This document shows positions 9,446 to 18,025 of a stretch of 64,000 bases of DNA, piece after piece. Within the stretch, counting starts at the first letter, position 1; every line of letters begins with the position of its first letter. This DNA comes from Anaerolineae bacterium (GTDB lineage Bacteria; Chloroflexota; Anaerolineae; Aggregatilineales; UBA3940), in NCBI GenBank assembly GCA_016926255.1, contig JAFGOY010000067.1, positions 1 to 64,000 of the forward strand, read 5' to 3'. A program made the translations under genes and the position numbers. The notes under the pieces are model-generated. The model worked only from the letters and a program-made list of their open reading frames with translations. It did not search any database and was not told the DNA's origin.

Positions 9446-10396
9446 TTACGAAACAATCCCCTTGGTCGCCCGCATGAACACCGATTCGAGATCGCGGGTT
9501 TCCTCGGCAAAGCGGATCACCGGCACACCGGCCTGGATCAGACGCGACAGCAAATGCGCCACTTCCTCGTCACCGCCGGTAAAGCTGACATGAAATTGAT
9601 CCCGCCCGTTGTCCGGCTTCAGGTCTTCGATCTCTATCACACCTTCAACTCCAAACAGCGTATCCTTTGCTAATTGACCATCCCCCAGAACGCCAACGAG
9701 AATCTCGCGGTTCGGGATCAGGCGGCGCTGCATCTCCTCGATGTCGCCTTCCATCACCAGTTCACCTGCCTCGATGATCCCCACCTGCGTGCAGACTTCC
9801 TCCACGTCGGCAAGAATATGGGTCGAGAAGAAGATCGTCTTGCCCATGTTCGACAGTTCGACCAGAAGCTGGCGGATTTCGACGCGGGCGCGTGGATCGA
9901 GGCCGGAGGCCGGTTCGTCTAGGATCAACACCTGCGGATCGTGGGTCAGGGTGCGGGCGAGGCACAGGCGCTGCTTCATCCCGCGTGAGAGACTGTCGAC
10001 CATGTCGTCGGCGCGGTGGCCGAGATCGACCAGGTCGAGCAGGTCGCGGATCAGCGGCGGGCGGGTGCTCTCCGGGATGTCGTAGCAAGCGGCGAAGAAG
10101 TCGAGGTACTCCCAGACTTTCATGTCGTCGTAGACGCCGAAGAAGTCGGGCATATAACCGATCACCCGCCGGACGTCACGCGGCTGTTTGGTGACCGAGA
10201 ACCCGCCCACCAGCGCGTCGCCGCTGGTGGGCTGGAGCAGCGTGGTCATAATCTGCATGGTGGTCGTCTTGCCTGCCCCGTTGGGGCCGACGAATCCGTA
10301 AATCCCGCCCTCTTCGACGCTCAGGTTGAGTTCCTGAATGGCCTTGATATTACCGTAGTGTTTGGTCAGGCCCTTGGTTTCGATAATGACAGCCAT
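9446..10396 (-). CDS. ABC transporter ATP-binding protein
   Basis: A 316-aa protein with Walker A GPNGAGKT (residues 37-44), the signature LSRGMKQRL, Walker B VLILDEPASGLDP and the switch-histidine region FFSTHIL. A C-terminal regulatory segment of about 90 residues follows, as in ABC-2 exporter ATPases of the drug or gliding-motility type. GAGGAG lies 10 bases before the ATG. It would power the permease at 7540-8478. Its stop is only 30 bases from the next start. Confidence 0.94.
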   Translation of the reverse strand: MAVIIETKGLTKHYGNIKAIQELNLSVEEGGIYGFVGPNGAGKTTTMQIMTTLLQPTSGDALVGGFSVTKQPRDVRRVIGYMPDFFGVYDDMKVWEYLDFFAACYDIPESTRPPLIRDLLDLVDLGHRADDMVDSLSRGMKQRLCLARTLTHDPQVLILDEPASGLDPRARVEIRQLLVELSNMGKTIFFSTHILADVEEVCTQVGIIEAGELVMEGDIEEMQRRLIPNREILVGVLGDGQLAKDTLFGVEGVIEIEDLKPDNGRDQFHVSFTGGDEEVAHLLSRLIQAGVPVIRFAEETRDLESVFMRATKGIVS

Positions 10397-10402
10397 TGGC
10401 TC

Positions 10403-12859
10403 TTACTCCTCGCTGCGCGTGGTTCCGATAAATGTGACGTCCAGGCGGTCGATGGTCAGCCCGTAGGTATCGCCGATCCCCGTTTCGATTCTGATCGTCA
10501 CCCCACCCCCGGCATCGACATAATCCGCAGCATTGCCGACTATATTATCGCCAAAATCGAACTGGAACTGGTCGAACTTCCCTGTTTGTACATTGTACAG
10601 CGATACACGGGGAATCCGGTTGTATTCTTCGTCGAAATAGGAGGCTTCCATGTGGACAACAAACGAGTCGACCCCCATCGGCGGCACGTACGGGCCGGGT
10701 TCGAAGTGGAAGGTTGGTGCGTTGTCCTGCCACAGGCTGAAGTAATAGGGTGACATGTCGGGGTACCAGTAACCATCGTCGTCGATCAGTTCCCACACGG
10801 TCAGCCCCGGCGGAACTTCCATCTGCTGCCGATCCTGTTCCTCAAGCGTCGTCGGCAGTTCGACGACATACAGGGCCATATCGACCACTTCGGAGGCCGC
10901 GTCCTGAACGTCGGTGGTCAGCGGAATACTGTCTCCCCAGCCAAACAGGTAAACACCCGATCCATGCGCCAGCCCGGTGCGCACGCTGGCGAGCAGGTTG
11001 CAGCGACGCTGGTATTCCGGGCTGCCGTAGCAGTAGCCATTGATGACCTGTGTGGAGAATTCATCATAATAGGATGAATAGTACGAATAGTCGGCTGGAT
11101 ACGGATCGAGGGCCGCGCCGGGAGCCGCCGACGCGCTTCCCAACCCGGAGATCTGGTCGATGGGCAGCACCTCCCCGGCGGCAAGATCTCCCAGTTGAAC
11201 GACCGACTGCCCCAGGACGAGCGACGCATCTTCCAGGGTCATGCCGGTATCGTTGACGACTTCGCCGACAAAACGGAGCCCGTCTAGATCGGGCTGAATG
11301 GTGATGCTTCCCGATATCTCAGGCACTTCAGTGGTATAACCTTCGATGACATAGGGTTGCACCGATCCGACGTCGACCCGCACGTCGCTGAGGGTAAACG
11401 CTTCGCCCTCGGTGATCGTCGCTCCCCCGGTGCCGGTCAGCGCGCCGCCAATATCGCGTGACATCGGGTAGGCGACCATGCCGGGCTGCACGTCGATGTC
11501 ATACCGCGCCCGGCGCGGCGACCAGACTCCCAGCAGCGCATCGACGCGGGCCGGTTCGTCTTCACCCCACGACTGAATCAGCGCCAGCCGGTGGAGGATC
11601 ACCCGCGACCCGCGCAGTTGGAAACCGGTGATGTAGGCGATCCCGGAAAACAGGATGATCAATAAGGGAATCGTGAACCAGGCCAGTTCGCGTTTTTTCA
11701 TCCGGGCCAGCACGAAATAATTCACCGGGCCGATCAACACGACGTACAGCCCCAGGAACCCACACAACTGGATCACCGACGGGAGTTTCACCCCCGGCAC
11801 GGCAGCGACCGCGTCACGCGCATACTGCCAGTAAGGGATGAAGCCGTAAGCCCAGGCCGGGCGCGCTTCACCCTCGGACAGAATATAAGCCCACACAGCG
11901 GGCATCGCCTTCCAGCTGTTGAGCGGTTCGAGGTAGGGGTCGAAGGCCACAAAGCTGACCCGGCCATACCCGACCTGCTGCATACAGATCAGCGGCACGC
12001 CATCGCTCGACGCCAGAACATGCGCACTCGGAGTCAGGTCACCCGTGGCGACCGGCGCTTCCATGATCGCCTGAGCAGGCATTCCGATGCCGATCAGCGT
12101 AACCAACGGCTCCATCGAAACGGTTTCCGTGCTGTCAGGCATTAGAGGGGTCAGATCGCCCAGCCCGGCGGTCGTCCGGCCTGCACCCAGCCCTCCGACG
12201 ATCAGCAGCCGTCCACCGCCCGACAGCCAGCCATAGAGCGCGGCCAACTGCGGATCGGTCAGCTTGCCGGTGTCGGCATCAGCGACGACCAACACGTCGA
12301 GCGCCGACCAGCCGGTAGTCGTCTCCGGGAGATCGTCTTCGGTCAGAAAGGCGACCCGCGTTTCGCCGCTCGACGGCATAACCAGTGCCAGATCGACCAA
12401 TCCGGCGGGCGCGTCGCTCCACAGGCCGATCAGCAGTGTATCAGCGCTGACGGGTTCGATCTTGACCTGTTCGACCAGGATCAGCCGATTGTCCTCGTAC
12501 AACCCGACTTCCAGTTGATCGCCGAATCCGCTCACGCCGTTGATGTACAGGGTGACCTGTTTACGCGATCCACCCGGCAGTTCGATGGGACGGCTGTAGG
12601 TGGTCGACACCCCGGAGATACCGTCGACTTCAATGTGGAGTTCGCCCGAAATGTCGGCACCATCGTTGCTGGCGGTGATGAACACCGGCGTCCAGGCTTC
12701 GGTCTGGACATAACCATCAAAGCCGACCCGGACCGTCATCTGCACATCGCCCGTATCAGCCTGATCGACCGGCTGGGCTGACACAGCGCCAGCCGACCAG
12801 GCCAACGCGGCCAGGCAGAGCGTTACACTCACCAGAAAAAATCGAGTTACCCGCTTCAC
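10403..12859 (-). CDS. Large secreted/membrane protein with GATase-like region
   Basis: An 818-aa protein with an N-terminal signal peptide (core FFLVSVTLCLAALAW, cleavage near VSA-QP). A beta-rich domain follows, then a Rossmann-like region (ALDVLVVADADTGKL, GGGRLLIVGGLGAG) reminiscent of the glutamine-amidotransferase-like fold seen in such exporter-linked proteins. Two membrane helices lie near residues 370-430 (GFLGLYVVLIGPVNYFVLA, FTIPLLIILFSGIAYI), and the rest is a large extracytoplasmic part. The GTG at 12859 is chosen: GGAG lies 8 bases upstream and the signal peptide starts at once. It ends 7 bases before the ABC ATPase start, so it heads the exporter operon. Confidence 0.8.
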   Translation of the reverse strand: MKRVTRFFLVSVTLCLAALAWSAGAVSAQPVDQADTGDVQMTVRVGFDGYVQTEAWTPVFITASNDGADISGELHIEVDGISGVSTTYSRPIELPGGSRKQVTLYINGVSGFGDQLEVGLYEDNRLILVEQVKIEPVSADTLLIGLWSDAPAGLVDLALVMPSSGETRVAFLTEDDLPETTTGWSALDVLVVADADTGKLTDPQLAALYGWLSGGGRLLIVGGLGAGRTTAGLGDLTPLMPDSTETVSMEPLVTLIGIGMPAQAIMEAPVATGDLTPSAHVLASSDGVPLICMQQVGYGRVSFVAFDPYLEPLNSWKAMPAVWAYILSEGEARPAWAYGFIPYWQYARDAVAAVPGVKLPSVIQLCGFLGLYVVLIGPVNYFVLARMKKRELAWFTIPLLIILFSGIAYITGFQLRGSRVILHRLALIQSWGEDEPARVDALLGVWSPRRARYDIDVQPGMVAYPMSRDIGGALTGTGGATITEGEAFTLSDVRVDVGSVQPYVIEGYTTEVPEISGSITIQPDLDGLRFVGEVVNDTGMTLEDASLVLGQSVVQLGDLAAGEVLPIDQISGLGSASAAPGAALDPYPADYSYYSSYYDEFSTQVINGYCYGSPEYQRRCNLLASVRTGLAHGSGVYLFGWGDSIPLTTDVQDAASEVVDMALYVVELPTTLEEQDRQQMEVPPGLTVWELIDDDGYWYPDMSPYYFSLWQDNAPTFHFEPGPYVPPMGVDSFVVHMEASYFDEEYNRIPRVSLYNVQTGKFDQFQFDFGDNIVGNAADYVDAGGGVTIRIETGIGDTYGLTIDRLDVTFIGTTRSEE

Positions 12860-12916
12860 CGTCACACTCCGATAATAGAAACGTTCCACACCGGTTACCG
12901 GTTCCAACCCGCAGGC

Positions 12917-12922
12917 ATTGTA
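12917..12922 (-). promoter_or_regulatory. Extended -10 promoter element for the exporter operon
   Basis: On the minus strand the sequence reads TGCTACAAT, an extended -10 (TGnTACAAT), about 55 bases before the GTG at 12859. No convincing -35 is seen, which is normal for extended -10 promoters. Transcription would start near 12910 and could run through the exporter and MoxR block. Confidence 0.45.
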
Positions 12923-13014
12923 GCACAGCCGGGGAAAATCTACCCTACCCTTTCTACGCTGATCATGTACCCCCGTTCGATGGCTGCCCCACCGGATCAG
13001 GACGGTGAAGCAAA

Positions 13015-13036
13015 CACCGCCGGAATACCGGCGGTG
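13015..13036 (-). terminator. Intrinsic terminator after the FHA gene
   Basis: A perfect 9-bp stem CACCGCCGG/CCGGCGGTG with a 4-base loop. On the minus strand it is followed by TTTGCTT. It lies 40 bases after the stop of the FHA gene. Confidence 0.8.
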
Positions 13037-13075
13037 ATAATTCTTTAAACCTGACCTGCATCCCGATTGATGCCC

Positions 13076-14899
13076 TTACGTCCCGACGTCATTGCCAGCA
13101 CCGGGTGCCGGGGTGTCCGGCAGCGGCGTGACGGTCGGCGTGGGAGTCGCCTTACCGCCGACGGTTACCGGTATCTGTGCCGGGTAGCAGGTTGTCAGGT
13201 CTTCGGCGCGGACGAAGCCATGGGTTCCCCTCACGTCCTCAGCCGGGGATATATTGAACCATTCCCCATCCAACGTCGGGGAGATGGCGACAAAGGATAC
13301 GCCCACGAACGAATCAATCTGCCCGGCGTCAGGATCAACCGACTCGTATACCTCGACCTCCGGGTCAAGTACGCAGCCCCGCCACACGCTGACCGTCACC
13401 GACTCATCGACGCGAACCGCACCGTACCCGGCTTCTAACCGGAAATCGTGAGAGCCAACCGACAGTCCGTCGAGCGGGATTTCGTAAGCGTCCTGCGTCA
13501 CGCCCGGTTCGACCAAGAGTTCGTACAGGGCAACGGTCGGGTCGGCCTGATTATAAAGCGTGATCCGGTCGGCGTAGAGGACATTCCAGGTCAACCGGAT
13601 ACCGGTGTCATATCCATGAACGACATCGCTCTTTTCGACCTCGAAACTGCCGATTGCGACGGCGGGCAAAGGCGTTTCGGTCGGCGAGTCGGTGGGAATC
13701 GGCACCAGGGTCGGGGTGGGTTCGACGACGGACAGACTTTCTTCGGGGGTTGGAACAGTTGCAGCCGGTTTCTCCGGAAACAGAATCCCGTTGCGATAGA
13801 GAAGCACCCCGGCGACAACGGCAATACCCACCACCACCGCCAGGATCGCCAGTACCGTAACAAGCGCCCCTCCGGCAATGAAGGGCAGAGCCCGGCCCGC
13901 CGACAGGTTGTAATGCATCATCACCGGCGCTTCGAAGCCTGAGACATCGGTCGAATGGGCCACAACAGCAAACGGCATTTCACCGGAGATATTACTTGTC
14001 ATACCCCCACGCGGGCTGACCCGCATCGTCGCCTGTTCGGTTTCTCCGGGCTGGATCGTCAGCTGGTCTGGCCTGGAACGGTAGCTCAGCAGCTCGGCCC
14101 GATCATGCCCGCGCAGTTCAATCGACGCCGGGACGTTGCCCTGATTCTGAACGGCAATATGGTAGATACCGTTCTGGCTTCCCGGTTTGACAACCATCGC
14201 CAGGCCATGAAAGTCAACCACGTCGATCTCGCGCACCGCTTCGAGATATTCGTTAGGGTTGCCTTTATTCGAAACGCGGATCGAAAGCGGGTAGCGGCCA
14301 GGACGTGTTTTGCTCGAACGCGGCGGCAGCACGGCAACCAGCACCTCGGTCTGCTCGCCGGGCGTCACGACCAGTTCCCGCCAGTTGGTTTTCGTCCATT
14401 CGTGGGGCATCCCACCCAGCGCAATCTCAAGGGTCAGTTCTTCGTCGGACTGGTTCTCAAGCACCAGCGCAAGCTGCATCCGCGCACCGGGGGCGACGAC
14501 CATATGGGGCTTGTCGACCGTCATACGGAACGGCACATGGGCATCTTCTATGGTGGTCGTCGAGGGAGTCAGGGTAATATCCTGGCGCCGGCGCGCTTGA
14601 GGCAGATTGAACACCAGCATCATATCGCCCATGACGATTTCGTCACCGGCTTTGAGGGGAACGCGGCTGTTCAGTGCGACCTGTACGTCATTGACAAACG
14701 TCCCGTTGACCGTCCCCAGGTCGACCAGATAGACCTGTCCATCGGCAACGGCGAACTGCGCGTGGTATCTTGAAACCGCGCTTGTGTTTAAAACAATGTC
14801 GTTTCCAGGCTGGCGGCCAACAGAAGTGATGGGGTTAGTCAGTTCGTATTCCTGCTGCTCCCCGCTTTCCGTCCAGACTGTTACAATACCAAATGCCAT
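13076..14899 (-). CDS. FHA-domain membrane protein with SH3-like tail
   Basis: A 607-aa protein. The N-terminal forkhead-associated domain (about residues 20-100) has the phosphothreonine-binding motifs SVGRQPGNDIVL, SRYHAQF and GTVNGTFVN. Two Ig-like beta domains follow (around residues 120-330). A membrane helix near residue 350 (GALVTVLAILAVVVGIAVV) is followed by a Pro/Thr linker, an Ig-like segment and a C-terminal SH3-like module with GCVLDPEVEVY and GFVRAEDLT. The FHA side is probably cytoplasmic and would read Ser/Thr-kinase signals, passing them to the surface. The ATG at 14899 follows a strong GGGAGGG; the longer frame from 14932 does not. Confidence 0.85.
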   Translation of the reverse strand: MAFGIVTVWTESGEQQEYELTNPITSVGRQPGNDIVLNTSAVSRYHAQFAVADGQVYLVDLGTVNGTFVNDVQVALNSRVPLKAGDEIVMGDMMLVFNLPQARRRQDITLTPSTTTIEDAHVPFRMTVDKPHMVVAPGARMQLALVLENQSDEELTLEIALGGMPHEWTKTNWRELVVTPGEQTEVLVAVLPPRSSKTRPGRYPLSIRVSNKGNPNEYLEAVREIDVVDFHGLAMVVKPGSQNGIYHIAVQNQGNVPASIELRGHDRAELLSYRSRPDQLTIQPGETEQATMRVSPRGGMTSNISGEMPFAVVAHSTDVSGFEAPVMMHYNLSAGRALPFIAGGALVTVLAILAVVVGIAVVAGVLLYRNGILFPEKPAATVPTPEESLSVVEPTPTLVPIPTDSPTETPLPAVAIGSFEVEKSDVVHGYDTGIRLTWNVLYADRITLYNQADPTVALYELLVEPGVTQDAYEIPLDGLSVGSHDFRLEAGYGAVRVDESVTVSVWRGCVLDPEVEVYESVDPDAGQIDSFVGVSFVAISPTLDGEWFNISPAEDVRGTHGFVRAEDLTTCYPAQIPVTVGGKATPTPTVTPLPDTPAPGAGNDVGT

Positions 14900-15000
14900 C
14901 GAGCATCCCTCCCTACCCGTGAACGGGAGCAACTATGCGCCCTCAGTCTAGCACGGAGGGAAAACCAGAACAAGTGGATAACCGGGAGGAATAACAGCTT

Positions 15001-15522
15001 ATGCCCATCAAGCTGCAAAAAGCCACCAGAGAGCAGGCAAGAATACTGGGGAATCTGCTTCAATTCTACCTGTACGACTTCAGCGTATACTTCTGCAACG
15101 AACCGGACGGGTACGTAGAAAAGAACGGCCTGTTCGATCCCGGCTTCGATCTCAACCGGTATTTTGATCAGGCCGGGTACTGGGCTTACCTGGCACGGGT
15201 GAAAAACCAGTGGGCCGGGTTCGCGCTGATCAGCGACCGGGTTGATCAGGCTCCACCGGGCACGCCGGGTCGCAGCATCGACGAGTTCTTCGTCATGCGC
15301 TGTTTCCGGCGAAAAGGCATCGGCAGGGCGATGGCCTTCCAGGTTTTCGAGACGTATCGGGGATTCTGGCAGATCGGGGCCATCGAACCCAATCTGCCCG
15401 CACAGAACTTCTGGCGGGTGACGGTCAGCGCCTACACCGGGGGCCGCTACCAGGAGTCGATCACCGATGCCTATGACGAGGTGGTCGTCTGGCAGACTTT
15501 CGACAGCAGCACGTGGCGCTGA
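15001..15522 (+). CDS. GNAT family N-acetyltransferase
   Basis: A 173-aa protein. The acetyl-CoA motif is RRKGIGRAM near residue 105, following FFVMRCF. An NFWRVTV-type strand and Tyr-rich end (YTGGRYQE) follow, as in GNATs of the Chloroflexota and Firmicutes that lack assigned substrates. A GGGAGG lies about 11 bases before the ATG. It is divergent from the FHA gene and convergent with the kinase gene, whose stop is 8 bases away. Confidence 0.85.
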   Translation: MPIKLQKATREQARILGNLLQFYLYDFSVYFCNEPDGYVEKNGLFDPGFDLNRYFDQAGYWAYLARVKNQWAGFALISDRVDQAPPGTPGRSIDEFFVMRCFRRKGIGRAMAFQVFETYRGFWQIGAIEPNLPAQNFWRVTVSAYTGGRYQESITDAYDEVVVWQTFDSSTWR

Positions 15523-15530
15523 TCTTGCGG

Positions 15531-16190
15531 CTACTGCCCGTTTTGCAATTCCGGTGGGAAGACGACTTCTTCTTTGCCGGACAGCTTCTCCTCGATCCGG
15601 TCGATGATGATCGAGATGTGCTTTTCGTTGGTCACGAAGTTCAGGTTCTCGGCGGGGATGGTCAGCACCGGGCAGATGTTGAACCCTTCGATCCATTCAT
15701 CATAGAAACGTCTGAGCAGTGACAGGTAATCGGCGGAGATCGTGCTTTCGATATCGCGGCCCCGGCTGGCGATCCGTTCCATCAGCACCGGGACACTCGC
15801 ATCGAGATAGAGCAGCAGGTCGGGTTTGGGCAGCGATTCGATCACCAGGTCGTAGACCCGCCGGTAGGACAGGTATTCACGTTCGCTCAGGTTACCCATT
15901 TCGCGCAGCGCCCGGCAGAAGATATGCGCATCCTCATAGATACTGCGGTCGATGATCGCCGAGTCGGGCAGCCGGGCCAGCCGCCGGTGCAGTTCGGCCC
16001 GGTCGCCAAGGAAATAGACCTGGAGATGGAAGGCCCATTTGCCCATATCGCGGTAAAAATCGGCCAGAAAGGGATTGGTCGAGACGGTTTCGAAGCCGGT
16101 TTCCCAGCCCAGGCGCGCACCGATCCGCTCGGTGATGGTCGTCTTGCCCGCGCCGATGTTCCCCGCTACAAGTAGAAATCGCTTCGTCAT
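15531..16190 (-). CDS. Deoxynucleoside kinase (dNK/dGK-dCK family)
   Basis: A 219-aa protein. The P-loop is GNIGAGKT (residues 10-17), and the family DRS motif appears as IIDRSIYEDAHIF near residue 80, which places the catalytic and substrate-binding acids. The LID-type arginines are in ERIASRGRDIES. It phosphorylates deoxynucleosides for salvage; base specificity cannot be decided by eye. GGAG lies 7 bases before the ATG. The nearby class II ribonucleotide reductase supplies the same dNTP pools by the de novo route. Confidence 0.92.
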   Translation of the reverse strand: MTKRFLLVAGNIGAGKTTITERIGARLGWETGFETVSTNPFLADFYRDMGKWAFHLQVYFLGDRAELHRRLARLPDSAIIDRSIYEDAHIFCRALREMGNLSEREYLSYRRVYDLVIESLPKPDLLLYLDASVPVLMERIASRGRDIESTISADYLSLLRRFYDEWIEGFNICPVLTIPAENLNFVTNEKHISIIIDRIEEKLSGKEEVVFPPELQNGQ

Positions 16191-16252
16191 GGTTGACTCC
16201 GGTTACCGTTTGCTACACTGAGATGGTCAAGAATAACCTCAAACCTGATCCG

Positions 16253-16480
16253 CTATGCACTGATCTGGTATATAAAGGGGCGATATCGAGGCGCAGGGAT
16301 CGGTTTCCCTTGTTCCCGCGCAGCCTCCAGCCACAGGTCCTTAGCTTCAAGAACTTCTCGCAGGGCCTCGTCAGGCGTTGCCCCTGAAGCAGAGCAGTAC
16401 TTCAGATCGGGAATATCGGCAATATATTCTCCGTCTTCTTCGCTGTAGAAGATATTGATATGATAATCTTTCATGATCAT
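16253..16480 (-). CDS. hicB: HicB-family antitoxin
   Basis: A 75-aa protein of the short HicB type: a partial RNase H-like fold with INIFYSEEDGEYIADIPDL and CSASGATPDEAL, ending in PAPRYRP. It would bind and block HicA. The ATG at 16480 overlaps the hicA stop (ATGA), with GGAGG 4 bases upstream; a second ATG at 16474 sits at a more usual distance and may be used. No separate DNA-binding domain is present. The partner toxin upstream appears broken by a stop codon, so the antitoxin may be a leftover. Confidence 0.88.
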   Translation of the reverse strand: MIMKDYHINIFYSEEDGEYIADIPDLKYCSASGATPDEALREVLEAKDLWLEAAREQGKPIPAPRYRPFIYQISA

Positions 16481-16734
16481 TCTTCCTCCGGGCTGAGGTT
16501 ATATTGCTCAACCATTGTAAGGAACTGACGTAGTTGGTAAGGCTTGGCTTTGCCATCTTTACGTGGTTGGACGGAAAGGAGTTCGGCTACATCGGGATGC
16601 GTAAAGATATGGTGGCTGCCCCGTACCCAAACGAGGACAAAGCCGAATCTCTCCAAAAGCAGCACCATATCATCAAAACGGATATCTACTGAACCTGAGT
16701 TTCACTTATCAAGCAACTTGCGCCACTTCGCCAT
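16477..16734 (-). pseudogene. hicA: hicA-type toxin with in-frame stop codon
   Basis: The full reading frame from the ATG at 16734 gives MAKWRKLLDK, then TGA at 16704-16702, then NSGSVDIRFDDMV and a complete HicA body with the catalytic-histidine motif RGSHHIFTHP and the KPYQLRQFL end. HicA proteins of this group normally continue through this point without a break, and a TTA leucine codon would differ from TGA by one base. An internal ATG at 16668 could still give a 63-aa product with the His motif but without the first strand and helix. Either the toxin is inactivated or it restarts; a sequencing error is the other option. Confidence 0.75.
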
Positions 16735-16769
16735 CGTTTATTGCCCTGTCACATAGAACAGCAGCGGAC

Positions 16770-17249
16770 TCAGTAGGGATACGCCTTCACGAATTCACTG
16801 AGCGCCATCCACTCCGGCCCGGTCGCAACGAACACCCACTCGGCGTTCGTCCAGCCGACCAGCCGCCCCGATCCGTGTTTGCACACAATATAGCTGTGAT
16901 CGCCAGCCAGCCGCGCCGCATAGACCACACGCCGGTCGCGGCTGCGCCGGAGCCGGGAAAGCGCCCGCACCGCTTCGCGTACGCTCGGAGCCTTTGCCGC
17001 CATCAGTTCGACGTCGCCCAGCATTCCCTTGTAACTGACCCGCCACGCCTTCGACTCCGCGTCGATCTGCGGTTCGTCCTCTGCCCGGAAATCGCCGAAC
17101 TGCTCGACGATCACGTCTTTTGATCCGCGCCCCGCCGCCGAGGACTTCGACTTGAAATCGGCAGGCTGTGCTTTGTGGAGAATGAAGATAGTCAGGCCGA
17201 CAATGGCGACAACGAGCAGGGGGATGGCAATAATCGGCAGAAACGACAT
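16770..17249 (-). CDS. Hypothetical protein with N-terminal membrane helix
   Basis: A 159-aa protein with one membrane segment at residues 5-25 (IIAIPLLVVAIVGLTIFIL) and a soluble domain of about 120 residues containing VREAVRALSRLRRSRDRRVVY and HSYIVCKHGSGRLVGWTNAEW. No family is recognised. It is a plausible single-anchor cytoplasmic protein. GAGG lies 8 bases before the ATG. Confidence 0.7.
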   Translation of the reverse strand: MSFLPIIAIPLLVVAIVGLTIFILHKAQPADFKSKSSAAGRGSKDVIVEQFGDFRAEDEPQIDAESKAWRVSYKGMLGDVELMAAKAPSVREAVRALSRLRRSRDRRVVYAARLAGDHSYIVCKHGSGRLVGWTNAEWVFVATGPEWMALSEFVKAYPY

Positions 17250-17387
17250 CCTTTTTCCTCAATTCGAGTACTGGATCGACAGGGCAATCTTACCACAAGA
17301 ATCCCCGCGCCGGGTTCTCCCCCAATCGCCGAACCTTAAAATATTCCCCCCCGGCGAAGGTTTTAAGATTGCCGCCCGTGAAGCCGT

Positions 17388-17416
17388 TTGCAGCAGGTCG
17401 GCGGGCATGCTATGAT
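17388..17416 (+). promoter_or_regulatory. Sigma-70-like promoter of nrdR
   Basis: The -35 is TTGCAG (17388-17393), then a 17-base spacer, then the -10 TATGAT (17411-17416) with an extended TGn. Transcription would start near 17423, about 55 bases before nrdR. I found no NrdR-box pair in this region. Confidence 0.65.
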
Positions 17417-17478
17417 TTTGCCCACTTCCACGTCAGTCTGAATCAAATCAGGCAGATCAAACCGAAAGGAAGGCAGCG

Positions 17479-17952
17479 GTGCGTTGCCCACATTGCGGCG
17501 CGTCTCAGTCCAGAGTCGTCGATACAACCAGCGATCCAAACAACGAAGAGATACGCCGCAGGCGGGTTTGCCTTGGCTGCGATCAGCGATTCTCGACCGT
17601 CGAGAGCGTCCGGGCAGGGCTGCCGCTGGTCGTCAAAGATCGTGCTTCCGGCATACCCGCCCGACGCGAACCGTTCGATGCCGAAAAGCTGCACCAGAGC
17701 ATCCTGATCGCCTGCGCCAAGCGCCCGATCCCGGCTCCGGCGGTCGACCGGCTCGTCGACGGGATCGAGAGTCATTTCCGCGCCGAGAACATCGCCGAGA
17801 TTTCCAGCCGCGAGATCGGCCAGATGGTGATCGACGGGCTGCACGCGCTGGATGAGATCGCTTATATTCGCTATGCCATTGTGTTTCTGGAACTGGACGA
17901 TTTAGCCGCCGTCCGAGATGAGATTGACCGTGTATTGAACCGTACAAACTGA
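17479..17952 (+). CDS. nrdR: Transcriptional repressor NrdR
   Basis: A 157-aa protein. The zinc ribbon has Cys3, Cys6, Cys31 and Cys34 with the family segment RRRRVCLGCDQRFSTVE, and an ATP-cone domain follows (VVKDRASGIPARREPFDAEK). NrdR senses ATP/dATP and represses ribonucleotide reductase genes. The nrdJ gene is 73 bases downstream on the same strand, the expected target. The start is GTG with AAGGAAGG upstream. Confidence 0.95.
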   Translation: MRCPHCGASQSRVVDTTSDPNNEEIRRRRVCLGCDQRFSTVESVRAGLPLVVKDRASGIPARREPFDAEKLHQSILIACAKRPIPAPAVDRLVDGIESHFRAENIAEISSREIGQMVIDGLHALDEIAYIRYAIVFLELDDLAAVRDEIDRVLNRTN

Positions 17953-18025
17953 CCCGGCCTGAGTTGTGAGGTTTACCGGCAGCCATTATTAACCGGGTTG
18001 TGTAACGCTTCGAGGAGAATAGAAC

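Noticed and set aside
17250-18025. NrdR boxes before nrdR or nrdJ
   Set aside because: No pair resembling the known 16-bp consensus is visible by eye in either gap.
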